The notes: a model not told the origin generated them from the letters alone. A stretch of 64,000 nucleotides of DNA from Leisingera aquaemixtae (GCF_019801145.1 NZ_JAHVJQ010000014.1:38991-102990); one strand, 5' to 3'; positions 53,468 through 63,920 are shown, numbered from the stretch's first letter. Numbers and translations: made by a program.

Positions 53468-55279
53468 ATGAGCCAGCTCAATGACACTCTTCTGCGCGTG
53501 ACCGATCGGATCATTGCCCGCAGCGAAACCACTCGAGCCGCCTATCTGGACCGAATGCACCGGGCCGCGGAAAAGGGCCCGGCCCGCGCCCATCTGTCCT
53601 GCAGCGGCCAGGCTCATGCCTATGCCGCTTCCGGTGGCGACAAGGCGCAACTGGTCGAGCGCAAAGCAGGCAACCTCGGCATCGTCACCGCCTACAACGA
53701 CATGCTTTCGGCCCATCAGCCCTTTGAATATTACCCGGCCCTGATCAAGCAGGCAGCCCGCGAGGCGGGCGGCACCGCGCAGGTGGCGGGCGGGGTGCCT
53801 GCCATGTGCGATGGCGTCACCCAGGGGGAGGCGGGCATGGAGCTGAGCCTGTTTTCCCGCGATGTGATCGCGCTGGCAGCCTCGGTTGCGCTCAGCCACG
53901 CGACATTCGACGCCGCCGTCTATCTGGGGGTCTGCGACAAGATCGTGCCCGGGCTGGTCATTGCCGCCCAGGCCTTTGGCCATCTTCCCACTGTCTTCCT
54001 GCCCGCGGGGCCCATGGCCAGCGGATTGGCCAATGACGAAAAGGCCAAAGTCCGCCAGCAATTTGCAGCGGGTGAAGTTGACCGGGATACGCTGCTGGCT
54101 GCTGAGATGGCCGCCTATCACGGGCCGGGCACCTGCACCTTTTACGGCACAGCCAACACCAACCAAATGCTGATGGAATTCATGGGGCTGCACCTGCCAG
54201 GCGCCAGCTTCGTGCCGCCGGACACCGCGCTGCGCGATGCCCTGACCCAGGAAGGTGCCAAACGCGCCTTGTCATTCAGTGCGCTTGGCAACCACTACAC
54301 GCCAGTCTGCAGCATTCTTGATGAAAGGGCCTTTGTGAACGGCATCGTCGGGCTGAATGCCACAGGCGGTTCGACCAACCTTCTAATCCACCTGGTGGCC
54401 ATGGCACGTGCGGGCGGGATCGTGCTCGACTGGCAAGATTTCTCGGATCTCTCCGAAGTCACCCCGCTATTGGCACGGGTCTATCCCAACGGGCTTGCGG
54501 ATGTGAACCATTTCCATGCCGCAGGCGGCCTTGGTTACATGATCGGCCGCTTGCTGGAAGCCGGGCAGCTGCATCCGGACACCATGACCGTGGCAGGCGA
54601 GGGGCTGGAGAATTACACTCAGGAGCCTGTGCTGGACGATGGCGTTCTGGCCTGGCGCAAGGGTGCGGGCCGCAGTCTGAACGAGGCCATCCTGCGCCCG
54701 CCGCACGACCCGTTCCAGCCGACCGGCGGCCTCAAGCGCTTGACCGGCAACCTTGGTACCGCGGTCATGAAAGTCTCTGCCGTGGCGCCTGAACATCAGG
54801 TTGTCGAGGCGCCAGTGCGTGTCTTTGCTGATCAGAATGAGGTCAAAGTCGCCTTCAAAGCCGGTGAATTCACCGGGGATGTGATCGTGGTCGTGCGCTT
54901 CCAGGGGCCAAAGGCCAACGGCATGCCTGAGCTGCACAGCCTGACGCCGCTGCTGGCGATCCTGCAAGGCCGCGGCCAGAAGGTTGCCCTGGTCACCGAT
55001 GGCCGCATGTCAGGCGCCTCTGGAAAGGTGCCCGCCGCGATCCATGTCAGCCCCGAAGCCGTCGACGGCGGCGCAATTGCCCGCCTGCAGGACGGGGACC
55101 TCCTGCGTGTGGATGCCACAGCCGGAACACTCGATATCCTGACCGAAGGTGTCTGCGAGCGCCCGGCGGCGGTTGCGAACCTGACCGCCAATCAGTCCGG
55201 GACCGGCCGCGAGCTGTTCGCAGCCTTCAGAAACTCTGTTAGCGCCGCAACGGACGGCGCCTCCATTTTCGGAGCCTGA
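53468..55279 (+). CDS. edd: Phosphogluconate dehydratase
   Basis: 603 residues of the IlvD/Edd family, an iron-sulfur dehydratase giving 2-keto-3-deoxy-6-phosphogluconate. Marks: [59 protein letters not shown] with the cluster cysteine, [10 protein letters not shown] and [19 protein letters not shown]. Start follows AAGGGAACGC. The next gene, eda, starts 3 nt after its stop. Confidence 0.97.
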   Translation: MSQLNDTLLRVTDRIIARSETTRAAYLDRMHRAAEKGPARAHLSCSGQAHAYAASGGDKAQLVERKAGNLGIVTAYNDMLSAHQPFEYYPALIKQAAREAGGTAQVAGGVPAMCDGVTQGEAGMELSLFSRDVIALAASVALSHATFDAAVYLGVCDKIVPGLVIAAQAFGHLPTVFLPAGPMASGLANDEKAKVRQQFAAGEVDRDTLLAAEMAAYHGPGTCTFYGTANTNQMLMEFMGLHLPGASFVPPDTALRDALTQEGAKRALSFSALGNHYTPVCSILDERAFVNGIVGLNATGGSTNLLIHLVAMARAGGIVLDWQDFSDLSEVTPLLARVYPNGLADVNHFHAAGGLGYMIGRLLEAGQLHPDTMTVAGEGLENYTQEPVLDDGVLAWRKGAGRSLNEAILRPPHDPFQPTGGLKRLTGNLGTAVMKVSAVAPEHQVVEAPVRVFADQNEVKVAFKAGEFTGDVIVVVRFQGPKANGMPELHSLTPLLAILQGRGQKVALVTDGRMSGASGKVPAAIHVSPEAVDGGAIARLQDGDLLRVDATAGTLDILTEGVCERPAAVANLTANQSGTGRELFAAFRNSVSAATDGASIFGA

Positions 55280-55282
55280 TCC

Positions 55283-55936
55283 ATGACCTTATCACCCAAA
55301 GATGCCTGCCAGCTGACCCGCGAGTTCTGCGGCCTCGCCCCGATAGTGCCGGTGCTGGTTATTGAAGATGCCTCCACGGCCCGCCCGCTGGCCGAAGCGC
55401 TGGTCGCGGGAGGGCTCCCCGCCCTGGAAGTCACCCTGCGCACCCCAGACGCGCTGGAGGCGATCCGCGTGATGTCCCAGGTTCCGGGCGGCCATGTCGG
55501 CGCTGGCACGCTGATCACGCCGGAGGATGTCCGCGCCGTCAAGGCCGCCGGAGCAGCCTTCGGGGTTTCGCCCGGTGCGACCGATGAGCTTCTGGCTGCC
55601 TGCGAGGCGGAACAGCTGCCGCTGCTGCCGGGCGCTGCAACCGCGACCGAGGCCATGCGGCTGCTGGCGCGCGGCTACGACATGCTTAAGTTTTTTCCTG
55701 CGGAGGCGTCAGGAGGCGCCCCGGCCTTGAAAGCCATTGGCGCACCGCTGCCGCAGATCACTTTTTGTCCCACCGGCGGCATCAGTCCCGCAAACGCTGG
55801 AAGCTATTTGTCCCTCGGCAACGTGCTGTGTGCGGGTGGCAGCTGGGTCGCGCCGAAGGATCTGATTGCGGCCGGGAACTGGGACGGGATTGAATTGCTG
55901 GCCAGACAGGCCGCGCAACTGGGGGGAAACGCATGA
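55283..55936 (+). CDS. eda: KDPG/KHG aldolase
   Basis: 217 residues, class I aldolase splitting KDPG into pyruvate and glyceraldehyde-3-phosphate. PVLVIEDASTARPLAEALVAGGLPALEVTLRTPDAL has the conserved Glu and Arg; the Schiff-base Lys is in YDMLKFFPAEASGG; TFCPTGGISPANA binds phosphate. Stop overlaps pgi start by 4 nt. Confidence 0.97.
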   Translation: MTLSPKDACQLTREFCGLAPIVPVLVIEDASTARPLAEALVAGGLPALEVTLRTPDALEAIRVMSQVPGGHVGAGTLITPEDVRAVKAAGAAFGVSPGATDELLAACEAEQLPLLPGAATATEAMRLLARGYDMLKFFPAEASGGAPALKAIGAPLPQITFCPTGGISPANAGSYLSLGNVLCAGGSWVAPKDLIAAGNWDGIELLARQAAQLGGNA

Positions 55937-57540
55937 TGGATATCTGGACCAAGCTGCAGGAGAACCACAGCGCGGCAGAAGGGCGGCCGATCATTTCCCT
56001 GTTCGACGACCCGCAGCGCTTTAACAGGTTTTCGGTTGAAGCAGACGGGCTGCTGCTGGACTTCTCAAAAACCAGCATCGACGGTGCGGCGCTTGGTCTG
56101 CTGCTGGAACTGGCCGCGGTGCGGGACGTTGCCGGCCAGCGCGATGCCATGTTCCGCGGCGAGCGGATCAACCGGTCCGAAGACCGGGCGGTGCTTCATA
56201 CTGCCCTGCGCGCCGGAGATGAAGAGCCGTTGGTGGTTGATGGCGAGGACGTGCGTCGGGGGATAAGGAAAACCCTGCAAACGATGGAGGATTTTGCCGA
56301 CGGCATCCGCTCGGGCCGCATCGCAACCGCAGGGGGCGGGGCATTCACCGATGTCGTGAATATCGGCATCGGCGGCTCCGACCTCGGGCCTGTTATGGCT
56401 GTCCGGGCACTTGGCCCGTATCACAACGGACCGCGCTGCCACTTCGTCTCCAACGTCGACGGCGCCCAGATCTCCGACACGCTGCGCCAGCTCGATCCCC
56501 GCTCGACGCTGGTCATCATTGCGTCAAAGACCTTCACCACGATTGAGACGATGACCAATGCCGAAACGGCGATCCGCTGGCTGAAGAATGCGCTGGGGGA
56601 CGATGCGGCTTCACATCTGGCTGCCGTGTCCACTGCACTGGACAAGACCGCCGGCATGGGGATCAGCCCAGAGCGTGTTTTTGGCTTTTCCGATTGGGTT
56701 GGCGGCCGCTACTCGCTTTGGGGGCCAGTGGGCCTTCCGATCATGCTGGCCATCGGTCCAGCGGAGTTTCGCAACTTTCTGGCGGGTGCCCGGGCGATGG
56801 ATACACATTTCGTGACCGCTCCCGCGCAGGAAAACATGCCCTTGCTTATGGGGCTCGTAGGGATTTGGCACCGAAACATCTGCCGCCATCCGACACGTGC
56901 AATCCTGCCTTATGACCAGCGTCTGGCCAAATTGCCCGCCTACCTTCAGCAGCTTGACATGGAGAGCAACGGCAAGCGTGTTTCAAACGGCGGAGACCAG
57001 TTGGTACGCGGCTCTGGACCCGTTGTTTGGGGCGAAGCGGGAACCAACGGGCAGCATGCGTTTTATCAGCTGTTGCACCAGGGAACCGAAATTATCCCCG
57101 CCGAGTTTCTGGTGGCTTCGTGCAGTCATGAACCCAGTCTGCGGGAACATCATGATTTGCTGAAGGCGAATTGCCTGGCCCAATCTGAAGCGCTGATGCT
57201 TGGCCGCTCCTTGGAGCAGGCTTTGGAGATTGCTGCAGCGCTTGGCTATACCGGTGACGAGCAGCGCGTCCAAGCGGCATACCGGACCTTTCCAGGCAGC
57301 CGCCCTTCGATGACGCTGGCCTATCCGCTGCTGACGCCGTACTCCCTCGGCCAGATCATCGCGCTGTATGAACATCGGGTGTTCGTTGAAGGCGCCATTT
57401 GGGGGATCAATTCCTTTGATCAATGGGGAGTGGAATTGGGCAAGGAACTGGCCAGCGCCCTGGTGCCAATGATCAAGGGCGCCTCATCTGAGGGCAAGGA
57501 CCAGTCAACAATTGCTCTGATCCGGAAACTGTCTGCGTGA
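55933..57540 (+). CDS. pgi: Glucose-6-phosphate isomerase
   Basis: 535 residues. Signature FGFSDWVGGRYSLWGPVGLPI and GAIWGINSFDQWGVELGKELA, with NIGIGGSDLGPVM and IASKTFTTIETMTNAETA phosphate-binding stretches. It turns fructose-6-phosphate from polyol catabolism into glucose-6-phosphate for Zwf, which explains its place in the Entner-Doudoroff operon. Last gene of that operon. Confidence 0.98.
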   Translation: MMDIWTKLQENHSAAEGRPIISLFDDPQRFNRFSVEADGLLLDFSKTSIDGAALGLLLELAAVRDVAGQRDAMFRGERINRSEDRAVLHTALRAGDEEPLVVDGEDVRRGIRKTLQTMEDFADGIRSGRIATAGGGAFTDVVNIGIGGSDLGPVMAVRALGPYHNGPRCHFVSNVDGAQISDTLRQLDPRSTLVIIASKTFTTIETMTNAETAIRWLKNALGDDAASHLAAVSTALDKTAGMGISPERVFGFSDWVGGRYSLWGPVGLPIMLAIGPAEFRNFLAGARAMDTHFVTAPAQENMPLLMGLVGIWHRNICRHPTRAILPYDQRLAKLPAYLQQLDMESNGKRVSNGGDQLVRGSGPVVWGEAGTNGQHAFYQLLHQGTEIIPAEFLVASCSHEPSLREHHDLLKANCLAQSEALMLGRSLEQALEIAAALGYTGDEQRVQAAYRTFPGSRPSMTLAYPLLTPYSLGQIIALYEHRVFVEGAIWGINSFDQWGVELGKELASALVPMIKGASSEGKDQSTIALIRKLSA

Positions 57541-58363
57541 ATGACCCCTTGGATCACCCAGTTGTCGACGAACGCCGCCAATACCAAGGCGCCGTACATT
57601 CACAGACGGGCGTTGCGCACATTTTCCGTAATCTGGACATTCATGTTTGGCGCAGCGAACGGCTGCTTCCCGCCCGACCTGCATGCGTACTCTTCGCGGC
57701 CATGCAGCGGCCGGAGGTCGGCTTCGGGCTGCTTGTGCCATCTGTCGGGAGGGTTCCGGTGAGGTTTCGCTGCAACCCAGCTGCCGCATCGCCGCAAGTC
57801 GGCTCTGAGCCCATTGCAGCCATCGCCCCATGCCCTGGATGCTGCAAGCGCACTTGGCTGCTCGCGGCTCTTCGTAACACTCGTACCAGGTGCAGCGCGC
57901 ATTTCGCGGCAAGTGCGAAGCATTAGGGTCGTTTTCCCGAAAGCAGCCATCTAGTATGGGGAGGCGGTCCCGACTGATGCTGCGCTCCACACCAGGGGTA
58001 GCGAAGCGCAGTTGGCGCCAGTTGCAAACCTATCCTCTTTCTGCAATGGGGCGAGGCTTAACGCTTCGACGCCACACGTCAAAGCATACGTCGGCCTCTA
58101 CCGCAGTATTTTTTCCAGGCCAACGGGAAGCAGAGCGGGAAAATGCTGCCGCCGAAGAAAAAACTTGCGTTATCTGCCCCGCAACGCATGTAACATCGGT
58201 AATCAGTAAACTTCGCGCACGCATTCAAGAGGTGGTCTGGGATACCTCCGAGCAAAATCAAAAAAGGATATCTGATCTAACTCTTCAAGCTCAAAACTTA
58301 GATAAAACCGATCCCAACGTAACTGACAGAAATTCACTTGCTTGGACAGCGACACAAGACACC
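57541..58363. other. 823-nt intergenic region before gltS
   Basis: No gene supported. The left two thirds is GC-rich degenerate sequence of the kind that fills several gaps here; from about 58.1 kb the composition becomes AT-richer, as in the next gene. The open frame of gltS extends leftwards through this region, but that part does not resemble GltS. Confidence 0.5.
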
Positions 58364-59584
58364 ATGGAAATGCTTGATCCGATAGAAATTGACAGCTTTG
58401 GCGCCGTTACAATTGGGATATTGGTCTATTTTCTTGGTGCACGGTTGACCCGTCGCTATGCAGTCTTGTCTAAGTACAGCATCCCAGAGCCAGTCAGCGG
58501 AGGTCTCCTGGCGGCCATTCTGGCTTTGCTTGTGGTTCTGGGCACAGGTCGGGCGATCAGTTACGAACTAAGCGCCAGAGATTTTTTGTTGGTCTACTTT
58601 TTCACGACTGTTGGTCTAAACGCCCGTTTTGCTGACCTGCTAAAGGGGGGACCACTTCTTGTATTCATGCTTGGGCTCACGATAGCCTTTATGCTCGTGC
58701 AGAATGTGGTGGGCATGATTGGTGCGCTCTTGTTCGGTATGCCGTCACAAGCAGGTGTGCTGCTGGGTACCGCATCCTTAATCGGCGGCCACGGCACAGC
58801 CATCGCATGGGGGCCGACCATTGAGAGCAACTACCAAGTCACCGGGGCTTCGGAGCTAGGAATAGCCACTGCGACGGTTGGCCTGATTTTGGCCAGTGTT
58901 CTGGGTGGTCCCATTGCTCGTTTTCTCACCCAAAAGAACGATCTAAAGAGTGTCGAGAACTCAGAAGAAGAAGTTGCGACGGTTGCAGAGCCAATCACCG
59001 ATCAACCTTCAACCGTTACCCATGTAGACCTGATGAATTGCGTGCTCTGGATTCACATCGCCATCGCGATTGGGTATTCAGTGTTCGAAACACTTGAGGC
59101 AGCAGGGATTAAACTGCCGCTTTTCGTGCCGTGCCTCTTGAGCGGCATCTTACTGTCGAACTTGCTGCCGCCCTTGTTTTCTAAGCTCAAATGGCCCGCA
59201 GGCACTCCTGCGATGAACGTGATCTCCGAATTCAGCCTGTCAGTATTTCTGGCAATGTCGCTGATGAGTATGGAGTTGTGGACGCTCGCCAGCAGTGCTG
59301 GCGTTCTAATAACCACCATGCTTTTGCAATCAATCGCGGCCGTTTTATTCATCATATTCATTGTCTTCCGCATGATGGGAAAAAACTACTTTGCAGCAGT
59401 GATTTCGGCGGGTTTCGCTGGGTTCTCTTTGGGTGCGACGCCAACCGCCATTGCAAATATGACCGCAGTCACACAACGCTATGGTCCTTCGCCAGTGGCA
59501 TTTATTGTTTTGCCTTTGGTGTCAGCTTTCTTTGTCGATTTAGCGAACGCGTTCATAATTCAGTGGTTCCTTGGATTTGGTTGA
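58364..59584 (+). CDS. gltS: Sodium/glutamate symporter
   Basis: About 406 residues, hydrophobic, with roughly ten membrane helices in two related halves. Matches GltS: YSIPEPVSGGLLAAILALL, FFTTVGLNARFADLLKGG, TASLIGGHGTAIAWGPTIE in the first half and SLGATPTAIANMTAVTQRYGPSPVAFIVLPLVSAFFVDLANAFII in the second, the two inverted re-entrant gate regions. The ATG at 58364 is chosen because similarity begins there; it has a weak ribosome site. Codon use is more AT-rich than that of the upstream sugar genes, suggesting separate acquisition. Confidence 0.93.
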   Translation: MEMLDPIEIDSFGAVTIGILVYFLGARLTRRYAVLSKYSIPEPVSGGLLAAILALLVVLGTGRAISYELSARDFLLVYFFTTVGLNARFADLLKGGPLLVFMLGLTIAFMLVQNVVGMIGALLFGMPSQAGVLLGTASLIGGHGTAIAWGPTIESNYQVTGASELGIATATVGLILASVLGGPIARFLTQKNDLKSVENSEEEVATVAEPITDQPSTVTHVDLMNCVLWIHIAIAIGYSVFETLEAAGIKLPLFVPCLLSGILLSNLLPPLFSKLKWPAGTPAMNVISEFSLSVFLAMSLMSMELWTLASSAGVLITTMLLQSIAAVLFIIFIVFRMMGKNYFAAVISAGFAGFSLGATPTAIANMTAVTQRYGPSPVAFIVLPLVSAFFVDLANAFIIQWFLGFG

Positions 59585-59997
59585 AGCACTGTGATTTGTG
59601 TCCGAGTTACAGAACTCGAACTCGCCGTGCGCTGTATAAGGCAGCAACGTCGGCTGTCTGCGCTAAGCTGATGTACTTGGTAACGGTACTGCACCCGCGC
59701 CGGAAACCATCGTTTTGATGGATCAAAGGCCGGTCATGCACTAGCAATCAAACCGGACCACTCAGGTGGGGCTGATCAGGATGAGGCTTGCGGCGCTCCG
59801 TATCTTCCGCTCCGATCAGAACGGCGAAAATCCCGAGATCTACGCCGACCTGTTCCAGATCCGAGGCGACGCGCCTGCGCCCCTTGTTTGAGACTATCCC
59901 CACAGGTTCACTTCGCGGCTTTCTTGATGCGGCACATTTAATCTATGTCATCGATTTAGTTTGACTCCTGTGCGCGGGTTAAGTTCAGAGTCGGGGT
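59585..59997. other. 413-nt intergenic region, possible element relic
   Basis: No solid gene. A 36-codon open frame (59781-59891; reads IYADLFQIRGDAPAPLV at its end) has no clear ribosome site. The block around 59730-59780 (ACCACTCAGGTGGGGCTGATC) looks like an insertion-element border relic, but I cannot assign a family. Confidence 0.35.
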
Positions 59998-61638
59998 ATG
60001 GTTTTTGTGTTTTTACGGTCTCTGTCGGTTGTGGGAGTGCTGGTGGGGATGGCGTTGTTCTGCGCATCTCTCACCCCATCGCTTTTACCAAGGGTTCCGG
60101 AAGTCCAAGGCACATTGTCAGGTGTCGCGTTTATCGCAGGCTACTCAATAGGCAACCTTCTGCGGCTCCTCTGGGAGTTTCTAGAGTTTCGGCAAGTGCG
60201 AGGAATTTGGAGAACCCGCCTGTGCCAGATTGCCCTTGCTGCATCTGTTCTGGCTGTGGTGTTCACACTAAGTCGCATCACCCTGTGGCAGAACTCTATT
60301 CGCTTGGTGATGGAAATGGAGCCTGTCGACAGTGCCTATCCCTTCCGCGTGGCCTCCATCGCGCTTGTTGCAGTGGTAGCCTTGATGCTCCTGGCTCGCA
60401 CTCTGTTTTGGTCGGCTAAGCGTGTGGCTAGGTGGAGTGCCAGATTGATGCCAAAAAGAGTGTCTATCGGAGCTGGCGCAATCATTGTGGCAGTTGTTGC
60501 CGGTTCGCTTTTCGATGGCTTAGTCGTGCGGAATATGCTGGCGTTTCTCGATCAAGCCTTTGCCGAAGTCGACAGGATTGTTGACGCTGGTGTGGAGCCC
60601 CCCTCCGGGTTCGAAACATCTGTACAGCTTATCGATTGGGAAGATATCGGCCGCAATGGAAAGCTGTTTCTGACGAGCGGACCGGATCGCCAGCAGATCG
60701 AAGCATTTACAAACCGGCCAGCTAAGCAGCCAATTCGTGTATACGCGGGCGTGAATACTGCAGAAACGCTGGAAGACCGCGCAAAGGCTGCAGTTACAGA
60801 ACTCACACGTGCTGGGGGCTTCAACCGGTCTGTCCTGATAGTTGCAACACCCACCGGGACTGGATGGTTGGATCCGGCAGCCATACAACCGGTGGCTTTT
60901 CTGCATAGCGGCGACCTTGCAATCGTGTCGATGCAGTATTCCTACCTTCCTAGCTGGTTGACGCTAATGGTTGACCCAACACGTTCACGACAGGCTGCGA
61001 GAGCCCTATTTCGAGAGGTTTTCGAACATTGGAAGGCGTTGCCAAAGAACAAGCGGCCGCGCCTGTACCTGTTTGGTTTGAGTTTGGGAGCACTTGGGTC
61101 TGAGGCTTCCACTGATCTTGTTGAACTGCTTGCAGATCCAATCAATGGGGCTGTTTGGGCTGGGCCGCCATTCGCCAGTCGCACCTGGTCATCTATTACC
61201 CGGAACCGTGAGAGCGGGTCCCCCCAATGGCGGCCGCGTTACCGGGACGGTGCTTTGATCAGGTTCATGAACCAGGACGGATTTGACCCTCAAGGGTTTT
61301 CGGAATGGGGACCATTGCGAATAGTCTACCTGCAGCATGCCAGCGATCCGATGAGCTTCTTCTCAGCTGAGTTGGCCATGTCAAAGCCGGGCTGGCTGGG
61401 GGAATACCGGGGCCGGGACGTGTCTCCATACTTCCGATGGTTCCCGCTGGTCACCTTTCTTCAGGTTGCCTTTGATATCCCCATGGCCACATCTGTTTCG
61501 CAAGGATACGGGCATAATTTTATCCCTGCTGAATACATTGATGCTTGGATTGCTGTGACCCAGCCAAGGAACTGGACTGCAGCTGATACAGAAAACTTGA
61601 AACGTAAGTTCGAAGCCTTTCAGGCATCACCGCTGTGA
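59998..61638 (+). CDS. Membrane-anchored alpha/beta-hydrolase family protein
   Basis: 546 residues. N-terminal half has about four membrane helices (SLSVVGVLVGMALFCASLTPSLLP; VASIALVAVVALMLLARTLF; IGAGAIIVAVVAGSLF), the second half an alpha/beta-hydrolase domain with the nucleophile elbow GLSLGALGSE, preceded by RVYAGVNTAETLEDRAKAAV. This two-part layout is that of the Abhydrolase_9 family. Predicted to work at the cytoplasmic membrane as an esterase or lipase-like enzyme; substrate unknown. AT-richer than the left half of the window. Confidence 0.87.
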   Translation: MVFVFLRSLSVVGVLVGMALFCASLTPSLLPRVPEVQGTLSGVAFIAGYSIGNLLRLLWEFLEFRQVRGIWRTRLCQIALAASVLAVVFTLSRITLWQNSIRLVMEMEPVDSAYPFRVASIALVAVVALMLLARTLFWSAKRVARWSARLMPKRVSIGAGAIIVAVVAGSLFDGLVVRNMLAFLDQAFAEVDRIVDAGVEPPSGFETSVQLIDWEDIGRNGKLFLTSGPDRQQIEAFTNRPAKQPIRVYAGVNTAETLEDRAKAAVTELTRAGGFNRSVLIVATPTGTGWLDPAAIQPVAFLHSGDLAIVSMQYSYLPSWLTLMVDPTRSRQAARALFREVFEHWKALPKNKRPRLYLFGLSLGALGSEASTDLVELLADPINGAVWAGPPFASRTWSSITRNRESGSPQWRPRYRDGALIRFMNQDGFDPQGFSEWGPLRIVYLQHASDPMSFFSAELAMSKPGWLGEYRGRDVSPYFRWFPLVTFLQVAFDIPMATSVSQGYGHNFIPAEYIDAWIAVTQPRNWTAADTENLKRKFEAFQASPL

Positions 61639-61989
61639 ACAGAACCAGGCTCAAATTCAGCCATCAAGTGAAGTGCGATGCTGCGCTCAAAACGATAGCT
61701 CAGGACCAATCCCGCCGCCCTTTGCAGAGCACATGATTGAACTGCTTAGTGGTGGCAGTTACCCGTCGCGACGCGAAAGCTTCCTGATGCGGTTTGGCGG
61801 GACCTGGCGTCTACCTTAGACGTCGGGCCCAACACAACCAAAAGATTCAGTTGATTTGTGAGCGCTGATCAAGGCGTACGCGCTGCGTCCGGTGATGAAG
61901 ATTGTCCTGACAAGCATGCAACGTAGGCTACTTTGAGGCTACATGTGTCTCGGGCGGCTGCCGTTTCTGCCGCCCGAGATTATTAAATC
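61639..61989. other. 351-nt convergent intergenic region
   Basis: Between two convergent genes. Holds a strong hairpin at 61949-61978 and nothing else recognised. Confidence 0.5.
61949..61978. terminator. Strong hairpin between convergent genes
   Basis: Perfect 10-bp stem CTCGGGCGGC/GCCGCCCGAG with a 10-nt loop, just past the minus-strand amidase stop. The flanks are AT-rich (ATTATTAAAT) but no long U-run is present on either strand. Likely a bidirectional or Rho-assisted end. Confidence 0.55.
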
Positions 61990-63111
61990 TCAATTGGTTG
62001 GCGTCATATCGACAATTGTGGGCTCGCGATCACCACTTGTCGGGAAGACGATCATCTCGCCGCCCATGGCTCCGAAGTCGATTTGCTTGAGATCGACCTT
62101 ATGCACGGTCCGGTCGTACATCGTGTGATAGTAATAGGTGAGGTTTTGCGAGTCACTTGCAGTCGTGACTTGGGTTGCGCTGAAGAGCAAGTCCTCCGAC
62201 TGGACGTCGTCATCTGCGCCCTCTGCGGCATCAGCGGGAATATTGAAGTTGTCGAGGATTCGAAACGCCTCACGCACTGTATCGTAGCCGCCTTCGGTTT
62301 CTCGTGCTGTTTGCGAGAAGGCAACAGCTCGGACAAAGCGTGATGGGGGGGTGAAGTCTCCTGGCAAGCCGATCATGCCGCTTCCCGCTCCGAGCGGCGC
62401 GAACGTCACCCCGGCGGCCTCAACCTGGGGAATCGAGAGGGCGGACAAATTGACGTAGTTGTTGAGGTTCGTCATGTGCCAGTCGTAGGTCGGGGAATTG
62501 GTGATAACACCAAGCGGAGCCTCAAAGATAGTTAGCTCACCGTCAATATACTCGACGACAATCCTCCCGCCCAAGCGGTCTGCCACCAACATGTGAAGGG
62601 GAAACGGAAAGCCGAGCGTTTCATCCACAACGCCCACGACACGAATGCCCTCAAGACCGGCCCGCACCTCATCAACCGTTTCAAAGTTTGACAAGACATA
62701 GCTGGCAAGCAAGTCGCCAGGAATGGAATTGCCGGCGAGCTCAGGTAAGTATTCCTGGTAATCCGTGAAGCCCGGCAGATAAAACAGCCCTGCGGTCAAA
62801 CCGGTCTCATTGATCCCGTCGGCAGGCGCACCATGGTCCAGCATACTGATGCCGACTACGCCAAAGCGGCCAGTCCAAGACGCTCCTTCCGCTCCGTCAG
62901 GCATCTCGCCAGCGCTATAAACGAAGCCCTTAGGGACAACATTAATTTTCGTTTCGAGGTCGAACGGCCCCCATTCTGCGGTTCTTGCGCGAATGATGCT
63001 TCCATCTGCTCCTGTCAGCATGATCCCGGTGCATGCCCATCCCATCGATACTGACGCAAGCAGAGCGGCGCCGACTCGAGCGCACGATACAAGTAATCTA
63101 AAGAATGCCAT
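61990..63111 (-). CDS. Exported linear-amide C-N hydrolase (choloylglycine hydrolase family)
   Basis: About 373 residues. A signal peptide (LLVSCARVGAALLASVSMGWA) ends immediately before CTGIML, so cleavage exposes Cys as the N-terminal nucleophile, as required in this Ntn-hydrolase family. Other marks are the Arg in RARTAEWG, the ADGINETGLTAGLFYLPG stretch and GVITNSPTYDWHMTNLNNY with the conserved Asn residues. Family members hydrolyse bile-salt conjugates, penicillin V or N-acyl homoserine lactones; in a marine roseobacter an acyl-amide is more likely than bile salts. GGAGAAG precedes the ATG at 63111. Confidence 0.9.
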   Translation of the reverse strand: MAFFRLLVSCARVGAALLASVSMGWACTGIMLTGADGSIIRARTAEWGPFDLETKINVVPKGFVYSAGEMPDGAEGASWTGRFGVVGISMLDHGAPADGINETGLTAGLFYLPGFTDYQEYLPELAGNSIPGDLLASYVLSNFETVDEVRAGLEGIRVVGVVDETLGFPFPLHMLVADRLGGRIVVEYIDGELTIFEAPLGVITNSPTYDWHMTNLNNYVNLSALSIPQVEAAGVTFAPLGAGSGMIGLPGDFTPPSRFVRAVAFSQTARETEGGYDTVREAFRILDNFNIPADAAEGADDDVQSEDLLFSATQVTTASDSQNLTYYYHTMYDRTVHKVDLKQIDFGAMGGEMIVFPTSGDREPTIVDMTPTN

Positions 63112-63920
63112 TTCACTTCTCCATTTTCTGCTGTTAGATGAAGAATACATTCAACCACGAGCTAGTGTTCAGTCAGGTTCTGTACAGGTGGAAATTCACT
63201 GGCTTGCGACGAAGGGTTGAAAATTACCTGCCGCCAGTTCCAAAAAATCGGCTACTGGACGCAGAATGGCAGATTTTTACTTTCGAATGTGCAGCATAAG
63301 CGCGAAGCGCCTAAACCGGCCATAGGCGCAGGAGCTGCGAATTCACACTTCGTCCGGCAGACTGCGAGTTCGATCATCTCCAGATTTTGCTCGTGCGGCG
63401 AATGACCGGAAAGCAGGCTGCGCCTGCAGCAACGTGAAGGTAGGGCGAAGGTCCGCAATGGGCCGGTCGCGCCTAGCCGGGCGATCTGGAGCCCGTGGAT
63501 GCTGCAGCGCATTCGAGGTCAGCAGTGAGCCCTGAGCGGAAGTGTCAAAATTTGCTGCGCGCGCTCGCAGCGCGCCGGTGCGCTGCACCGCCGAATTCCT
63601 CCCGCTGCATGGCAGAGGGAATTGCGGCCATTCCGGTGGGCCGCAACAAAATCTTTGACCAAGAATTTGTCCGTCATCAACTGAAGTAGGTAAGTTGATG
63701 GCGGACAGGCCAATCTACGGAATTCTGAGCGAGAGATGAACGTATCAATCAGTGTTAAAACGTTCGTTGAGCAACGTGATGCCGGCTCTGAGCTTCCCTG
63801 CGCCGCTAACACAAGTACGGTCGACTGACGTGTAGCTCATTGATTGGCAAGTGGTTGGCAAAAGGTTCGAGCGGAAAAAACGGCGGGGCGGCGGGCGTCA
63901 GGGCCCGCCGCTTGCGGGGA
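63112..63920. other. 809-nt intergenic region
   Basis: The left 100 bases should hold the amidase promoter. The remainder (63.3-63.6 kb) is degenerate sequence similar in style to that near 16.9 kb, without a supported gene. The right end holds a terminator for the edge gene. Confidence 0.5.
63874..63911 (-). terminator. Intrinsic terminator of the edge gene
   Basis: On the minus strand GCGGCGGGC-CCTGAC-GCCCGCCGC (9-bp stem, 6-nt loop) is followed by CCCGCCGTTTTTT, 10 nt past the stop of the partial gene at 63921. A clear Rho-independent terminator. Confidence 0.8.

Noticed and set aside
57537..57926. Plus-strand frame of 129 codons after pgi
   Set aside because: Low-complexity translation typical of degenerate intergenic repeats in this group; no convincing start context.
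59781..59891. 36-codon open frame (MRLAALRIFRSDQNG...)
   Set aside because: No Shine-Dalgarno and no recognisable family; could be a coding remnant but not supportable as a gene.
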